Positions 37,784-47,787 are shown, counted from the first letter of the stretch. The stretch: 64,000 nt of DNA from JADCRZ01 sp041751095 (GCA_041751095.1 JBGSYC010000005.1:1-64000), one strand, 5' to 3'. Notes: generated by a model from the letters alone, not told the origin. Numbers and translations: made by a program.

Positions 37784-40501
37784 TCAAAGCAGGCTTCTTA
37801 TTTTGGTGATTACAGCAGAAAGATTACCGGCGTCCTGGCCGCCAGCTGTGGCAAAAGTCTTCTGCCCCCCGCCGCCGCCTTTAATTAAAGGAGCAACATG
37901 TATTTTGATGATTTGCGGGGCTTCAAGCCCTTTTGAAGACGCCACGGCATCGGCTATACCCAGGGCAATGTGGGCCTTGCCTCCGATATTTGCGGCAAGA
38001 ACGATTACAACATTATCCAGGGTAGCTTTAAGGTCAAGGCACAGCTTTTTTAATACCTCTGCATCATCTGCTTCAACGATCTCTCCTATGAAATTTATTG
38101 TGTTAACCTGTTCGGTTTTACTTTGCAGTTCCTTCCGCATAAATGCAACATGTGCTACCTGCTGCTTTTCTATCCTGTTCTTCATTTCCGCATTGTCATT
38201 CAACAGGTTTTCTATTGCACGGCTTAGTTCTTTTGGATTTTTTAATTGATCTTTTAGCTGTTGAAGCAGGCTAAACTGTTCGTTTATATGATCTTCCGCC
38301 GCCTTTCCGCATACTGCCTCTATCCGGCGAATCCCGGATGCAATAGCCGTTTCCGATGTGATCTTAAAAAAGCCAAGCTCTCCGGTAGCTGTCACATGGG
38401 TTCCGCCGCATAATTCGATAGAATAACCAGGGTCGATAGTCACCACCCTGACAACGTTCCCGTATTTTTCACCAAACAAAGCCATTGCGCCACGGCTAAC
38501 CGCATCATCTTTTGACATCTGGCGGATTACAACGGGAATGTTTTGCCGTATCTTCTCGTTAACCACAGCTTCAACCTGGGTGATCTCTTCCGGGGTAAGC
38601 TTGCGGAAGTGTGAAAAATCAAACCGTAGGTACTCATCATTTACAAGTGAACCTTTTTGTGTTACGTGTGTGCCCAATATATGACGCAATGCCGCGTGAA
38701 GCAAGTGGGTTGCCGAGTGGTTACGCTCTGTTGCCCTTCTTTTTGTAGTATCTACTTTTGCGACGAACTCAGGGGAAAGTTGTTGGGGAAGTTCTTCCGC
38801 CAGGTGAATAATGAGATCATTTTCTTTTTTTGTGTCGTAAATGATCACCTCTTCATTTTCTCCAATCAATTTACCGCTATCACCTGTCTGCCCTCCGCTT
38901 TCCGCATAAAACGGAGTGGGTGTCAAAACCAGTTGAAATGCTTCTTTTCCTTTGGCTTTAACTTTCCGGTATTTTACTATACGTGATCTGATCTCAAGCG
39001 TATCGTATCCTACAAATTCCATCGGCGCGCTATCATCCAGCACAATCCAGTCTTCTGTATCGGTAATGGCAGCAGATCTTGAACGATCCTTCTGGCCCCG
39101 CATCGCTTTTTCAAAATCATCCATATCAACCGACCAACCCATATCCTTTGCTATCAACCCCGTAAGATCAATCGGAAACCCATACGTATCATTAAGCCGG
39201 AAAGCGAAGCTGCCTGAAATAATTTTTTTTGCTCTTCTGTCATCGTTACTATATCCCGATTCTGGACCTGTGCTCATATCTCTTTGTAATTCCCATGGTG
39301 TTCCCCGGTCGTCTCCGCTGATGTAATTCTCGAATATCCTGATGCCATTTCCGAGGGTGCGCAGAAAAGCTTCTTCTTCCTCCTTTACCACTTTCTGAAC
39401 GAAATCCTGCTGCCCTTTCAATTCAGGGAATACGTCTTTGAACTGATCGGACAGAACCGGAACCAGTTGATATAATAACGGCTGTTTGAATTCCAGGTGT
39501 GAATAATAATAACGGACTGCTCTTCGCAATATCCTTCGGATAACATATCCGGCACCTGTGTTTGAGGGGAGCTGTCCGTCAGCTATCGTAAATGCAATTG
39601 CCCGGATATGATCAGCGATGACCCTGAAGGCGACGTCATGTTTTTGATCAGAGTCACTATAGCTCTTCCCGCACAACTTTTCAGTAGCTCCGATGGTGCC
39701 TGAAAATATATCCGTATCGTAATTGCTTTGCTTTTGCTGCAGCACCCTTACTAAGCGTTCGAGGCCCATCCCTGTATCCACGTGGCGCGCTGGAAGCAAT
39801 GCCAGGCTTCCGTCCTTTAGCCTGTTGAATTGAATAAAGACGTTGTTCCATATCTCGATGACCTGCGGATGGTCTTTATTGATGAGATATTTCCCTGGCA
39901 CCTCCTTTCTTTCTTCATCGGGCCTGCAATCCACATGAATCTCCGTGCATGGGCCGCAAGGGCCGGTATCGCCCATTTCCCAGAAATTATCTTTTTTATT
40001 GCCCGCGACAATTTTATCTTCCGCAATCCACTTCTTCCACTCACTTAAAGCTTCTTCATCCTTCGGCAGGCTTTCACCGGCATCACCCTCAAATACAGTT
40101 ATATAGAGCCTGTCTTCCGGGATCATGAAAACTGCCGTAAGTAGTTCCCAACTCCAGGCAATGGCCTCGCTTTTAAAATAGCCTTCCTGCGGGCGTTCGG
40201 GATTCCCAAAACTCCAGTTACCCAGCATTTCGAACATGGTGTGGTGATAGGTATCTACCCCAACTTCTTCAAGGTCATTATGTTTACCGCTGACGCGCAA
40301 GCACTTTTGTGTGTCTGCCACGCGGGGAAAGGGCGCCTTCACATTCCCCAGGAAATAGTCTTTAAACTGATTCATTCCGGCATTTGTAAACAACAGCGTG
40401 GGATCGTTTTTTACTACGATGGATGCAGATGGGACAATCTCATGCCCCCTGGAACGGAAGAAATCCAGGAAGGCGTTTCGTATCTCTGCGCTTGTCATCA
40501 T
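37784..40501 (-). CDS. alaS: Alanyl-tRNA synthetase
   Basis: This 905-residue protein contains all AlaRS parts. The class II catalytic core comes first (FFRSRGHEIVPSAS, LFTNAGMNQFKD, GDTGPCGPCTEIH). The editing domain has the zinc motifs HSATHLLHAALRH and CGGTHV. The C-Ala domain ends with the glycine-rich GGGGGQKTFATAGG. It charges tRNA-Ala and clears misacylated Ser/Gly. The gene is divergent from the M23 peptidase gene, a pairing I know from other Bacteroidota. The start MMTSAEIRNAFLDFF agrees with the usual AlaRS N-terminus. Confidence 0.98.
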   Translation of the reverse strand: MMTSAEIRNAFLDFFRSRGHEIVPSASIVVKNDPTLLFTNAGMNQFKDYFLGNVKAPFPRVADTQKCLRVSGKHNDLEEVGVDTYHHTMFEMLGNWSFGNPERPQEGYFKSEAIAWSWELLTAVFMIPEDRLYITVFEGDAGESLPKDEEALSEWKKWIAEDKIVAGNKKDNFWEMGDTGPCGPCTEIHVDCRPDEERKEVPGKYLINKDHPQVIEIWNNVFIQFNRLKDGSLALLPARHVDTGMGLERLVRVLQQKQSNYDTDIFSGTIGATEKLCGKSYSDSDQKHDVAFRVIADHIRAIAFTIADGQLPSNTGAGYVIRRILRRAVRYYYSHLEFKQPLLYQLVPVLSDQFKDVFPELKGQQDFVQKVVKEEEEAFLRTLGNGIRIFENYISGDDRGTPWELQRDMSTGPESGYSNDDRRAKKIISGSFAFRLNDTYGFPIDLTGLIAKDMGWSVDMDDFEKAMRGQKDRSRSAAITDTEDWIVLDDSAPMEFVGYDTLEIRSRIVKYRKVKAKGKEAFQLVLTPTPFYAESGGQTGDSGKLIGENEEVIIYDTKKENDLIIHLAEELPQQLSPEFVAKVDTTKRRATERNHSATHLLHAALRHILGTHVTQKGSLVNDEYLRFDFSHFRKLTPEEITQVEAVVNEKIRQNIPVVIRQMSKDDAVSRGAMALFGEKYGNVVRVVTIDPGYSIELCGGTHVTATGELGFFKITSETAIASGIRRIEAVCGKAAEDHINEQFSLLQQLKDQLKNPKELSRAIENLLNDNAEMKNRIEKQQVAHVAFMRKELQSKTEQVNTINFIGEIVEADDAEVLKKLCLDLKATLDNVVIVLAANIGGKAHIALGIADAVASSKGLEAPQIIKIHVAPLIKGGGGGQKTFATAGGQDAGNLSAVITKIRSLL

Positions 40502-40594
40502 ACATTAAGAATTTTCAGTTGTTGCCGTTTGCACTAAAAACAAAAGTCTTTGTTAAGGCTGCTATCAGCAGTTGCAGTACAGGTTATCACACCA

Positions 40595-40624
40595 TTGCCC
40601 AATCATCAATTTGCCGTAGGTTTG
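40595..40624 (+). promoter_or_regulatory. Predicted promoter of the M23 peptidase gene
   Basis: TTG at 40595-40597 and TAGGTTTG at 40617-40624 are separated by 19 nt, fitting the Bacteroidota -33/-7 pattern (TTG, 17-23 nt, TAnnTTTG). Transcription would start near 40631 and give a leader of about 140 nt before the peptidase start at 40771. Confidence 0.5.
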
Positions 40625-40770
40625 TACAGACTGAAGATAAAGCGGTGCAAATGTACATATTAGAAAGCAGTCATTCCGCGATCTGATCAGGTGGGATAAT
40701 CACCTAATGTTAATTTCAGATTATACAAGAGGTAAGCGGCTGAAGTGATGATCAACTATCGGCGCCAGTT

Positions 40771-41742
40771 ATGAAAAAGATCAAGTATTACTATAATACC
40801 GATACCCTTCGTTATGAAAAACTGGAAACCCCGCTCAGGGTTATCCTTCTGAGGGTGCTTGGATTCATTACCTCTTCATTGGTCACAGCACTGATCATCG
40901 TTGCCTTTGCATTTCGATACCTTGATTCCCCCAGAGAAAAGCTGATACAAAAAGAGTATGAAACGTCCCGGCAAAATTTTGAGATCTTAGACATGCAGGT
41001 GAAGAAGCTTCAACAGCAAATGTCTGAACTTGAAAAAAGAGACAATGAAGTTTACCGGGCGATATTTGAAGCGAATCCGATTCCCGACAGCGCTAGGGCC
41101 CGTGCGATGGAAAAGCAAAAAGAAATATTACTCGTAGAAGGGATGGACCGGCACGATCTGCCCGGCTCAATTGCTTCCAGCATCAACAATGTCAGCAAAC
41201 GAATGGCCTTCCAGGCCAAATCTTTCAGGGAGATCGTGCATTTTATTAAAAACAAGGAGGTGTTACTGGCATGCACACCCGCGATACAGCCTATAAGCAA
41301 TAAGAATCTGAACCGGATCGCTTCAGGTTTTGGGTATCGGATAGACCCTGTTTACAAAACGGTGAAGATGCATGCAGGTCTGGATTTTGCTGCCCCGCAG
41401 GGAACACCGATTTACGCAACTGCGAATGGGGTAGTACAATCAGCAGGCAACAGCGGAGACGGGTACGGAAACCATGTCATCATCAATCATGGATACGGCT
41501 ATGAAACGTTATATGGGCATATGTTCAAGGTAAAGGCAAGAAAAGGGCAGAAATTAAAGAGAGGAGAAATCATTGGTTATGTGGGCAACACCGGAAAATC
41601 TACTGGCCCGCATTGCCATTACGAGGTGCACAAAAACAACCGCCCCCTCGATCCGGTTTATTATTTTTACAACGATCTTACTCCTGAGCAGTTTGACCGG
41701 CTTCTCAAAATGGCCGCCGCCAGCAACCAAAGCCTGGATTAA
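40771..41742 (+). CDS. M23 family metallopeptidase (membrane-anchored)
   Basis: This 323-residue protein has a short cytoplasmic N-terminus, one transmembrane helix (about residues 24-50), a coiled coil (about 55-95, rich in Gln/Glu/Lys) and a C-terminal LytM/M23 domain. The zinc ligands are visible: HAGLD (His201, Asp205) and the HCH motif (His281, His283), with His250 in YGHM. M23 enzymes cleave peptidoglycan cross-bridges; a coiled coil plus intact zinc site suggests an active or regulated hydrolase in cell-wall remodelling. It is divergent from alaS and followed by a MerR gene. Confidence 0.94.
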   Translation: MKKIKYYYNTDTLRYEKLETPLRVILLRVLGFITSSLVTALIIVAFAFRYLDSPREKLIQKEYETSRQNFEILDMQVKKLQQQMSELEKRDNEVYRAIFEANPIPDSARARAMEKQKEILLVEGMDRHDLPGSIASSINNVSKRMAFQAKSFREIVHFIKNKEVLLACTPAIQPISNKNLNRIASGFGYRIDPVYKTVKMHAGLDFAAPQGTPIYATANGVVQSAGNSGDGYGNHVIINHGYGYETLYGHMFKVKARKGQKLKRGEIIGYVGNTGKSTGPHCHYEVHKNNRPLDPVYYFYNDLTPEQFDRLLKMAAASNQSLD

Positions 41743-41889
41743 CCTGCTTCTTTTCCCACACTGCTTCACTCACCATCTATTTTGAAGGTTTGAAGTATAG
41801 CATTAATTCCCAACTTTTCCACAATCCATACCACCTCTTCCCAGCCTGCATCAGGGGTTGTATCTTTATAATACCTACAATTTTTACAT

Positions 41890-42393
41890 GTGAACTCATC
41901 TCATCAGATCACTTTTGATTTTAATACAGAACAAGGATCGGAATCAAAAAAGAGAGGGAGGAAACCAAAGGATCCGACGGTTATTATTAAAAAGTTACCT
42001 GGCAAAAAGGGCCGGAAATCCCTTAAAGAAGCGGAGGCGGATGCCGGACTGATTCAAATACCCGGAGATGACGTGCTGTTTTCGAAGCAATATTATTCCA
42101 TGAGGGAGGTAGCGGCCATGTTGCGCATTAACCATTCGCTGCTGCGTTTTTGGGAAAATGAATTCGATGTTCTGCAACCAAAAAAGAACAAAAAAGGAGA
42201 CCGCCTTTTCCGCCCGGCAGATGTTAAAACGCTGCATCTGATCTATTATTTGATAAGGCAACGGAAATACACCATGGAAGGGGCTAAGGAATACCTGAAA
42301 AATGATGGGACCGGAGCTGAAAAAAAATTTCAAATCGTACAAACCCTGCAGAGAATAAAAGACTTCCTGCTCGAGCTAAAAGCGGGCCTTTGA
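41890..42393 (+). CDS. MerR-family transcriptional regulator
   Basis: This 167-residue protein has a lysine-rich, disordered N-terminus (residues 10-45, KKRGRKPKDP) followed by a MerR winged helix-turn-helix: SMREVAAMLRINHSLLRFWENEF and LQPKKNKKGDRLFRPADV (about 72-115). It has no cysteine-rich metal loop or B12 domain. The start is GTG, because the overlapping ATG is followed by a stop (ATGTGA). It lies 147 nt after the M23 peptidase gene on the same strand, a pairing common in this phylum; its targets are unknown. Confidence 0.9.
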   Translation: MNSSHQITFDFNTEQGSESKKRGRKPKDPTVIIKKLPGKKGRKSLKEAEADAGLIQIPGDDVLFSKQYYSMREVAAMLRINHSLLRFWENEFDVLQPKKNKKGDRLFRPADVKTLHLIYYLIRQRKYTMEGAKEYLKNDGTGAEKKFQIVQTLQRIKDFLLELKAGL

Positions 42394-42499
42394 GTGAATT
42401 ATGCGAATGCTCACATTGTTGTGGCTTCCCTGAATACAACTACGAAATCCACTCAGGTGATCTCCTGAATTACGATATTGAACACTATCCGAATAATGG

Positions 42500-43306
42500 T
42501 TAAAAGGCATAGACTACCACAGATCCTTTCTTCAGGCAATATAAACGGTTGATTGAAATCCTGATCTTTTCAACTCCATGCAGAACGTTGGAAAGCATTT
42601 CTTCCTTTAAATTAAGTGTGCCGGGCTTATATTGCAACAACAAGGTGTTTTTTCTCCCGAAAACATTCCCGGCGACGACCTGGAAATCTGACCATCCCTG
42701 TAACGCCACTTTGTTTTTGAGTGCGCCATAATAATCAAAAACAAACAATCCTTTCAGGGTATCGTACATGTACACCAAACGATCCTGGTCAACTAACTGT
42801 ACAGGCGAAGGCACAGCGTCCATGAACAACCTGAAATCTGAAGACTGGTCAGTGATGTTGCCTTCATCGTTCAATTTTTTAAGCCTTGCATCCAGTTCAT
42901 CATAAATCCATACGCCGTTATCATACGACTGGCAGATTGCCTTTACCTGGAACATGTTTAAATTCCTGAGATTGATGGTGCTGCGGGCGTTTAGGAACCG
43001 GTCGAGCATGACAACTGTCCCAAAGTCTTTATAATATAATAAGAGCTTTAACGGATTAGTGGCATCGATAGAGTACACCAGGCCATAGCGACGGACATCA
43101 TTAAACACGGCAACGGAATCTCCGTTTACATTTAATTTTTTCAACTGATTTGCCTTGTCTAAAGTGTATACGTTGCCCAGGTTATCAATGGTGAAATCGA
43201 CAATATTTCCGTTAATCACCTGTATTGGCTTCATGGTATCCCCTTTGCTCTGCGCAAAACCAGAGGCAACATATAAACAGAAAAAGATAGCAACAGCAGA
43301 TTTCAT
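42500..43306 (-). CDS. Exported hypothetical protein, beta-propeller-like
   Basis: This 268-residue protein has a signal peptide (AVAIFFCLYVASGFAQS). The rest is beta-rich with recurring hydrophobic/aspartate patterns (VDFTIDNLGNVYTLD, NGVWIYDELDARLKKL) reminiscent of an NHL-like beta-propeller. I do not recognise a named family. Its ATG overlaps the stop codon of the LpxH-like gene by one base (TGATG), so translation is coupled; a GTG one codon earlier is also possible. The tight coupling suggests a function linked to the cell envelope, but that is only inference. Confidence 0.82.
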   Translation of the reverse strand: MKSAVAIFFCLYVASGFAQSKGDTMKPIQVINGNIVDFTIDNLGNVYTLDKANQLKKLNVNGDSVAVFNDVRRYGLVYSIDATNPLKLLLYYKDFGTVVMLDRFLNARSTINLRNLNMFQVKAICQSYDNGVWIYDELDARLKKLNDEGNITDQSSDFRLFMDAVPSPVQLVDQDRLVYMYDTLKGLFVFDYYGALKNKVALQGWSDFQVVAGNVFGRKNTLLLQYKPGTLNLKEEMLSNVLHGVEKIRISINRLYCLKKGSVVVYAF

Positions 43307-44064
43307 CACTTGGTATAATATTTTAAATAAAGCTCATTTCCATCGAACTCAGCATAGCTGTTATACTGGATCCAATCACCAAGATTAATATAACGGCTGT
43401 TTTCCCGGAGCGGAAAATCAACCGGCAGGTGCCGGTGTCCGAAAATGAAAAAGTCATAATGCTGCCTGTTCAGCAATTGCCTACTGAAAGTGATGAGCCA
43501 TTCTTTTTCTTCACCAAGAAAATGCTTATCCGCTTCACCAGTAGCTTCGCGGCTTTTCCGGCTGAAATACGTAGCCAATCCCATTCCCCAGGAAGGATGT
43601 AACATGCCGAACAACCCCTGGCAAAATTTGTTTCGAAAGATTTTCCTCATAAACTTGTAACCATGATCTCCCGGACCCAGGCCGTCGCCATGTCCGATAA
43701 AGAAAAGCTTACTGTTGAAAGTGAATTCTTTAGGGTGATGATACACTGGTATGTTTAATTCCTCCTCGAAATATCCGCTCATCCACATATCATGATTCCC
43801 CACAAAAAATGATACAGGAATACCACTATCAGTGATTTCAGCAAGCGTCCCGAAGATACGCGTATACCCTCTTGGCACAACAGTTTTATACTCGTACCAG
43901 AAATCAAACATATCTCCTACTATAAAAATATGAGCCGCGTCTTTTTTTGCCTGCTGCAGAAACTGAACAATCCGCTTTTCCCTTTTAAAACTTTTTTCAT
44001 GATCAGGCGCGCCAAGATGAAAATCAGAGAGGAAATATATTTTTTTTCCGGGGCTTACTATCAT
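43306..44064 (-). CDS. lpxH: UDP-2,3-diacylglucosamine pyrophosphatase-like metallophosphoesterase
   Basis: The ATG at 44064 gives 252 residues and places the metal motifs at the usual distance from the N-terminus; a 16-codon upstream extension is unneeded. The calcineurin-like motifs occur in order: SDFHLGAP, GDMFDFWYE, GNHDMW, GHGDGLGPGD and FGHRHLPVD, which bind two metals. LpxH removes UMP from UDP-2,3-diacylglucosamine to give lipid X in lipid A synthesis. The extra length over E. coli LpxH is normal for Bacteroidota members. It is first of a two-gene unit with the exported propeller-like protein. Confidence 0.88.
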   Translation of the reverse strand: MIVSPGKKIYFLSDFHLGAPDHEKSFKREKRIVQFLQQAKKDAAHIFIVGDMFDFWYEYKTVVPRGYTRIFGTLAEITDSGIPVSFFVGNHDMWMSGYFEEELNIPVYHHPKEFTFNSKLFFIGHGDGLGPGDHGYKFMRKIFRNKFCQGLFGMLHPSWGMGLATYFSRKSREATGEADKHFLGEEKEWLITFSRQLLNRQHYDFFIFGHRHLPVDFPLRENSRYINLGDWIQYNSYAEFDGNELYLKYYTK

Positions 44065-44174
44065 TCTAAAGTTATTGGCAAATGTAAACCTGAATAGTAC
44101 ATGCCGGAGCATTATTCAGTTTGGGGCGGGTAAACCGGGAGTAAAGAAACTTCCAGGAGTGAATGTATAAAAGC

Positions 44175-44816
44175 CTAAACGGTCGTATCTACATATAATA
44201 CGTACACTTCTTTGGGCCCGTGAACGCCGACAACAAGCGTTTTTTCGATATCGGCTGTACGGCTTGGCCCCGTCGCAAAACTGATAAGGGAGGGGATGTT
44301 TGAGCTATATTTTTCCCTGAGGAGATGAAGTGCATCCTTTATATCAAACACCAGTTGACCGGCGTATGCAATGCAGATGTGTACGGGTGCATAAACACTT
44401 GCAGTACGGCCATTTTGCTGTGCAGAGCTTACCACAATCGTTCCCGTTCTTGCAACAAGGCATTCGCAGGAAGTGATACTGACATCAGAATCTTTTAGCG
44501 CAAGTTCAGGAGTAAGCGGAATAGCGCCTATATGCAATATTCTTTGCAGTGATTTTTCAGTACAGTAGATCTTTGTCCAGCCTTTATGGTTAAAGAGGCT
44601 AACCAATTGTGCCGCCATTTCTGCTTCGTCGAGGCAAAAAACAAACTTACCCTGAAGCCTGGTAAATTCTTCAGCAAATTTTACCTCGAGGCCTTGCGTT
44701 GGGGACTGAAACACAGAACTGTTTCCCTCGCTGAATGGAAACGGAATAGGCGTTGATTCACTCAACGCCTTCCGTATTTTTTTCAATATGTTTTCTTTCG
44801 AATAAGATACATTCAT
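44175..44816 (-). CDS. LUD domain protein (LutC/YkgG type)
   Basis: This 213-residue protein has the LUD fold: an N-terminal helix with KENILKKIRKAL, a middle GCGT-like loop (VSITSCECLVARTGTIVVSS) and the C-terminal GPSRTADIEKTLVVGVHGPKEVYV motif that defines YkgG/LutC proteins. In Bacillus LutC acts with LutA and LutB on lactate oxidation, but neither partner is encoded nearby. Here it lies downstream of ftsH on the same strand with an 85-nt gap. The conserved placement beside ftsH and rsfS in related genomes suggests a role other than lactate use. Confidence 0.9.
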   Translation of the reverse strand: MNVSYSKENILKKIRKALSESTPIPFPFSEGNSSVFQSPTQGLEVKFAEEFTRLQGKFVFCLDEAEMAAQLVSLFNHKGWTKIYCTEKSLQRILHIGAIPLTPELALKDSDVSITSCECLVARTGTIVVSSAQQNGRTASVYAPVHICIAYAGQLVFDIKDALHLLREKYSSNIPSLISFATGPSRTADIEKTLVVGVHGPKEVYVLYVDTTV

Positions 44817-44901
44817 CAGGAGAACTATAAGATGTCAGTGATCCACCTGTCGATTGAATTGTTATATGTTAATCGTCAGGAGCCTTGATTCAAACCCCAC
44901 T

Positions 44902-47031
44902 TTACAATTCAGGCAATTTATTCTTTGCCTCCTGAGCACTTAATGAATGATTCGTGGCACTGCTGTCGTAAGGAGGAACACCTTCGCTGATAATCCCATG
45001 GTCGGTATGATTCGTTCCTTCTTCCTCGGTAACATCTAATGTCTTTTTTTCTTCGTAAGGACGTTTGCCGATCAACGCTTCAACGTCGCTTTGAAATAAC
45101 ACTTCCCTTTGTAAAAGGGCCTCAGCCAGTTTTCTGACCTGCTCCTGCTTATTGGTCAGCAATCTTTTTGTAGACTGGTATGCTTTATCAATTAATTTCC
45201 GCACCTCTTCGTCAATTAACTTCGAGGTTTCTTCCGAATACGGTTTGGTAAATGTGTTTTCGGCAGCGGGGTCATAAAAACTGATGTTCCCAACTTTATC
45301 GTTCATGCCGTACACCGTTACCATAGCATAAGCCATTCGGGTGATTTGCTGCAGGTCGTTCTGAGCGCCAGTAGATATTTTATGAAAATTCAGGTCTTCA
45401 CTTGCACGGCCGCCAAGGCTCATGCAGATCTGGTCGAATAACTGGTCGGTATTGTAGAGATATTGTTCTTTCGGTGTATACTGCGCGTAGCCCAGAGCAG
45501 CAACCCCCCTTGGCACGATAGTGACTTTAAGGAGCGGGTAAGCGTGTTCAAGGTACCATCCGCAAATGGCATGTCCGGCCTCATGATAGGCGATGATCCT
45601 TTTTTCTTCAGGGGAAATGATTTTATTCTTTTTCTCGAGGCCGCCAATAACCCTGTCCACTGCATCCTGGAAGTCTTCCATTTCTACGTGTTCCTTACCT
45701 TTTCTGGCGGCAATTAAGGCAGCTTCATTGCAAATATTTGCAATGTCGGCGCCGGCAAACCCCGGAGTTTGTTCGGCCAATTTGTGAATATCTACTTTAG
45801 TAGATATCTTGATCGGCTTCAGGTGTACCTTAAAGATGTGTTGTCTGCCCTTAAGATCTGGCTTGTCGATGGAAATCTGCCTGTCGAACCGTCCTGGCCG
45901 CAGCAATGCCGTGTCTAAAACATCCGGGCGGTTTGTGGCTGCAAGAACAATGATCCCGGTTTCACCACTAAATCCATCCATTTCCACCAGCAACTGGTTC
46001 AAAGTGCTCTCACGCTCGTCGTTACTCATTATCGCATTCTTGCCCCGTGCACGACCAATAGCATCTATTTCATCGATAAATATAATACAGGGAGCCTTTT
46101 CGCGGGCTTGTTTGAACAGATCGCGGACGCGACTTGCCCCCACACCCACGAAGAGCTCAACAAAATCTGAACCACTCATACTAAAGAACGGCACCTGCGC
46201 TTCACCGGCCATGGCTTTGGCAAGTAAGGTTTTACCTGTTCCCGGCGGGCCGATCAACAAAGCACCTTTTGGTATCTTTCCTCCAAGAGCAGTGTACTTT
46301 TTTGGATTTTTGAGAAAGTCAACGATTTCCATTACCTCTACCTTAGCCTCATCCAGACCGGCAACGTCATTAAAAGTAATCGTCACTTTTGTGCCTTTAT
46401 CGAATAGGGTGGCCTTTGATTTTCCGATGTTAAATATGCCTCCCGGCCCTGCGCCACCACCCGCGCCGCCACCCATTTTCCTCATGAGCAACACCCATAT
46501 CAGCACAATGATCAACAGTGGCAAAACGATGTTCAGCAGGGGGCCGAGGTAATCACTATCCTGTTCAACTGAATAGGGCACCTGCTTTATCTCGCCATTA
46601 TTTGCATAATAATCACGAAGTTCCTTTTCGAATTCATCCGCTTTGGTGACAGAAAACTGAAACTGGGGACCTTTGTCGGGAGCATTCTTGGAAACACCCG
46701 GCCTTGCAAGCAATTTGGTATAGAAAGGCTTTGTAAGACTATCCTTGTGAATAGTAATCTTTACAAGGTCTTTGTTTTTGACGATAATAAAACTTTCAAC
46801 ATCACCGTTGTCGAGCATCACATTGAAAAAATCGAGCTTAGAAACCTTTTTAGGATCCGGTGTAAATGAATCTGTAAACTGAACGGCTAACAATATAAAT
46901 GCAATAGCACCCCAAACCCAGTATATACTAAACCTTGGACCTTTTCGAGGAGTATTGTTGTTTCCATCATCACGCGGCCTTAACCTTTGAAAACCTCCTC
47001 TATCATTATTTTTAGTATCTTCTTGTGGCAT
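44902..47031 (-). CDS. ftsH: ATP-dependent zinc metalloprotease FtsH
   Basis: This 709-residue membrane AAA+ protease has an N-terminal transmembrane helix (about 32-52), a periplasmic domain (about 53-170), a second helix (about 165-185), then the AAA module. Walker A is GPPGTGKT, Walker B IIFIDEIDAIGR, and the second region of homology includes NRPDVLDTALLRPGRFDR. The zinc site HEAGH follows. It degrades membrane and regulatory proteins. The acidic C-terminal tail is not conserved. A glycine-rich stretch lies just after the second helix. Confidence 0.98.
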   Translation of the reverse strand: MPQEDTKNNDRGGFQRLRPRDDGNNNTPRKGPRFSIYWVWGAIAFILLAVQFTDSFTPDPKKVSKLDFFNVMLDNGDVESFIIVKNKDLVKITIHKDSLTKPFYTKLLARPGVSKNAPDKGPQFQFSVTKADEFEKELRDYYANNGEIKQVPYSVEQDSDYLGPLLNIVLPLLIIVLIWVLLMRKMGGGAGGGAGPGGIFNIGKSKATLFDKGTKVTITFNDVAGLDEAKVEVMEIVDFLKNPKKYTALGGKIPKGALLIGPPGTGKTLLAKAMAGEAQVPFFSMSGSDFVELFVGVGASRVRDLFKQAREKAPCIIFIDEIDAIGRARGKNAIMSNDERESTLNQLLVEMDGFSGETGIIVLAATNRPDVLDTALLRPGRFDRQISIDKPDLKGRQHIFKVHLKPIKISTKVDIHKLAEQTPGFAGADIANICNEAALIAARKGKEHVEMEDFQDAVDRVIGGLEKKNKIISPEEKRIIAYHEAGHAICGWYLEHAYPLLKVTIVPRGVAALGYAQYTPKEQYLYNTDQLFDQICMSLGGRASEDLNFHKISTGAQNDLQQITRMAYAMVTVYGMNDKVGNISFYDPAAENTFTKPYSEETSKLIDEEVRKLIDKAYQSTKRLLTNKQEQVRKLAEALLQREVLFQSDVEALIGKRPYEEKKTLDVTEEEGTNHTDHGIISEGVPPYDSSATNHSLSAQEAKNKLPEL

Positions 47032-47159
47032 ATTTCAGATTGTCTCCTATTTTCAATTTTATAATTTTTTGTTTTAAAATTTAATTCAGCCAGGAGCACC
47101 TGCCTGGCAGATACCCTTGAAATCAGTTTAAACGTTAACTTCCGTTATCGTATCAGGGA

Positions 47160-47564
47160 TTAATCATTATGCTCTAACCGCAGTGCATCACTCCACATTT
47201 CCTCAAGCCGGTAAAATTTCCTTGACTCATCCTGCATGATATGAACAACAACGTTAACATAATCTATTAAAACCCACTGGGCAGCCTGCTGCCCTTCGTG
47301 TTTATAAGGCGTTTCGCCACAGATTTTGCTCACCTGTTCTTCAACGGAATCAGCTATGCCTTTTACCTGGGTAGTACTTCCTGCAGAACATATAATAAAA
47401 AAATCAGATACCGCTTCTGGTATCTTCCTCAAATCCAATGAAATGATATTACTTCCTTTTTTCTCCTGAATCGCCAGGATAATGGTTTTAAATATTTTTG
47501 AATTTCTGGTTAATCTTGCAGCACGCGACTGGTTGTGTGTTGCCAGGATGGTCAATTGTTCCAA
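47160..47564 (-). CDS. rsfS: Ribosomal silencing factor RsfS
   Basis: This 134-residue protein has the RsfS/Iojap core: IISLDLRKIPEAVSDFFIICSAGSTTQVKGIADSVEE, then GQQAAQWVLIDYVNVVVHI and RKFYRLEEMWSDA. It binds ribosomal protein L14 and blocks subunit joining in starvation. Its start is TTG: an in-frame TGA lies two codons upstream and no ATG precedes the conserved core. It is 128 nt upstream of ftsH and divergent from birA, as in related bacteria. Confidence 0.94.
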   Translation of the reverse strand: MEQLTILATHNQSRAARLTRNSKIFKTIILAIQEKKGSNIISLDLRKIPEAVSDFFIICSAGSTTQVKGIADSVEEQVSKICGETPYKHEGQQAAQWVLIDYVNVVVHIMQDESRKFYRLEEMWSDALRLEHND

Positions 47565-47787
47565 TAATCAAAACGTTTTAGTAAAGAATAATGTTTGTCA
47601 GGATAAAAAAGTATAATTATAACATCTAATCACAGCAATCGTTCGGTGATTTGCTAATCACTTAGTTAAAGATATTTTATCAGACGGGTTATCATTGAAC
47701 TTTTTAAGGCAACGAATCTTACAATATAAACAAATCCTACATTCGTGCCAGTTCCAAAAGTAATAAATCTTTTGCCATTCCCGTGCC

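Noticed and set aside
46441..46500. Glycine-rich stretch in ftsH as a frameshift or repeat
   Set aside because: The reading frame continues normally and a glycine-rich linker after the second membrane helix is usual in FtsH of this phylum.
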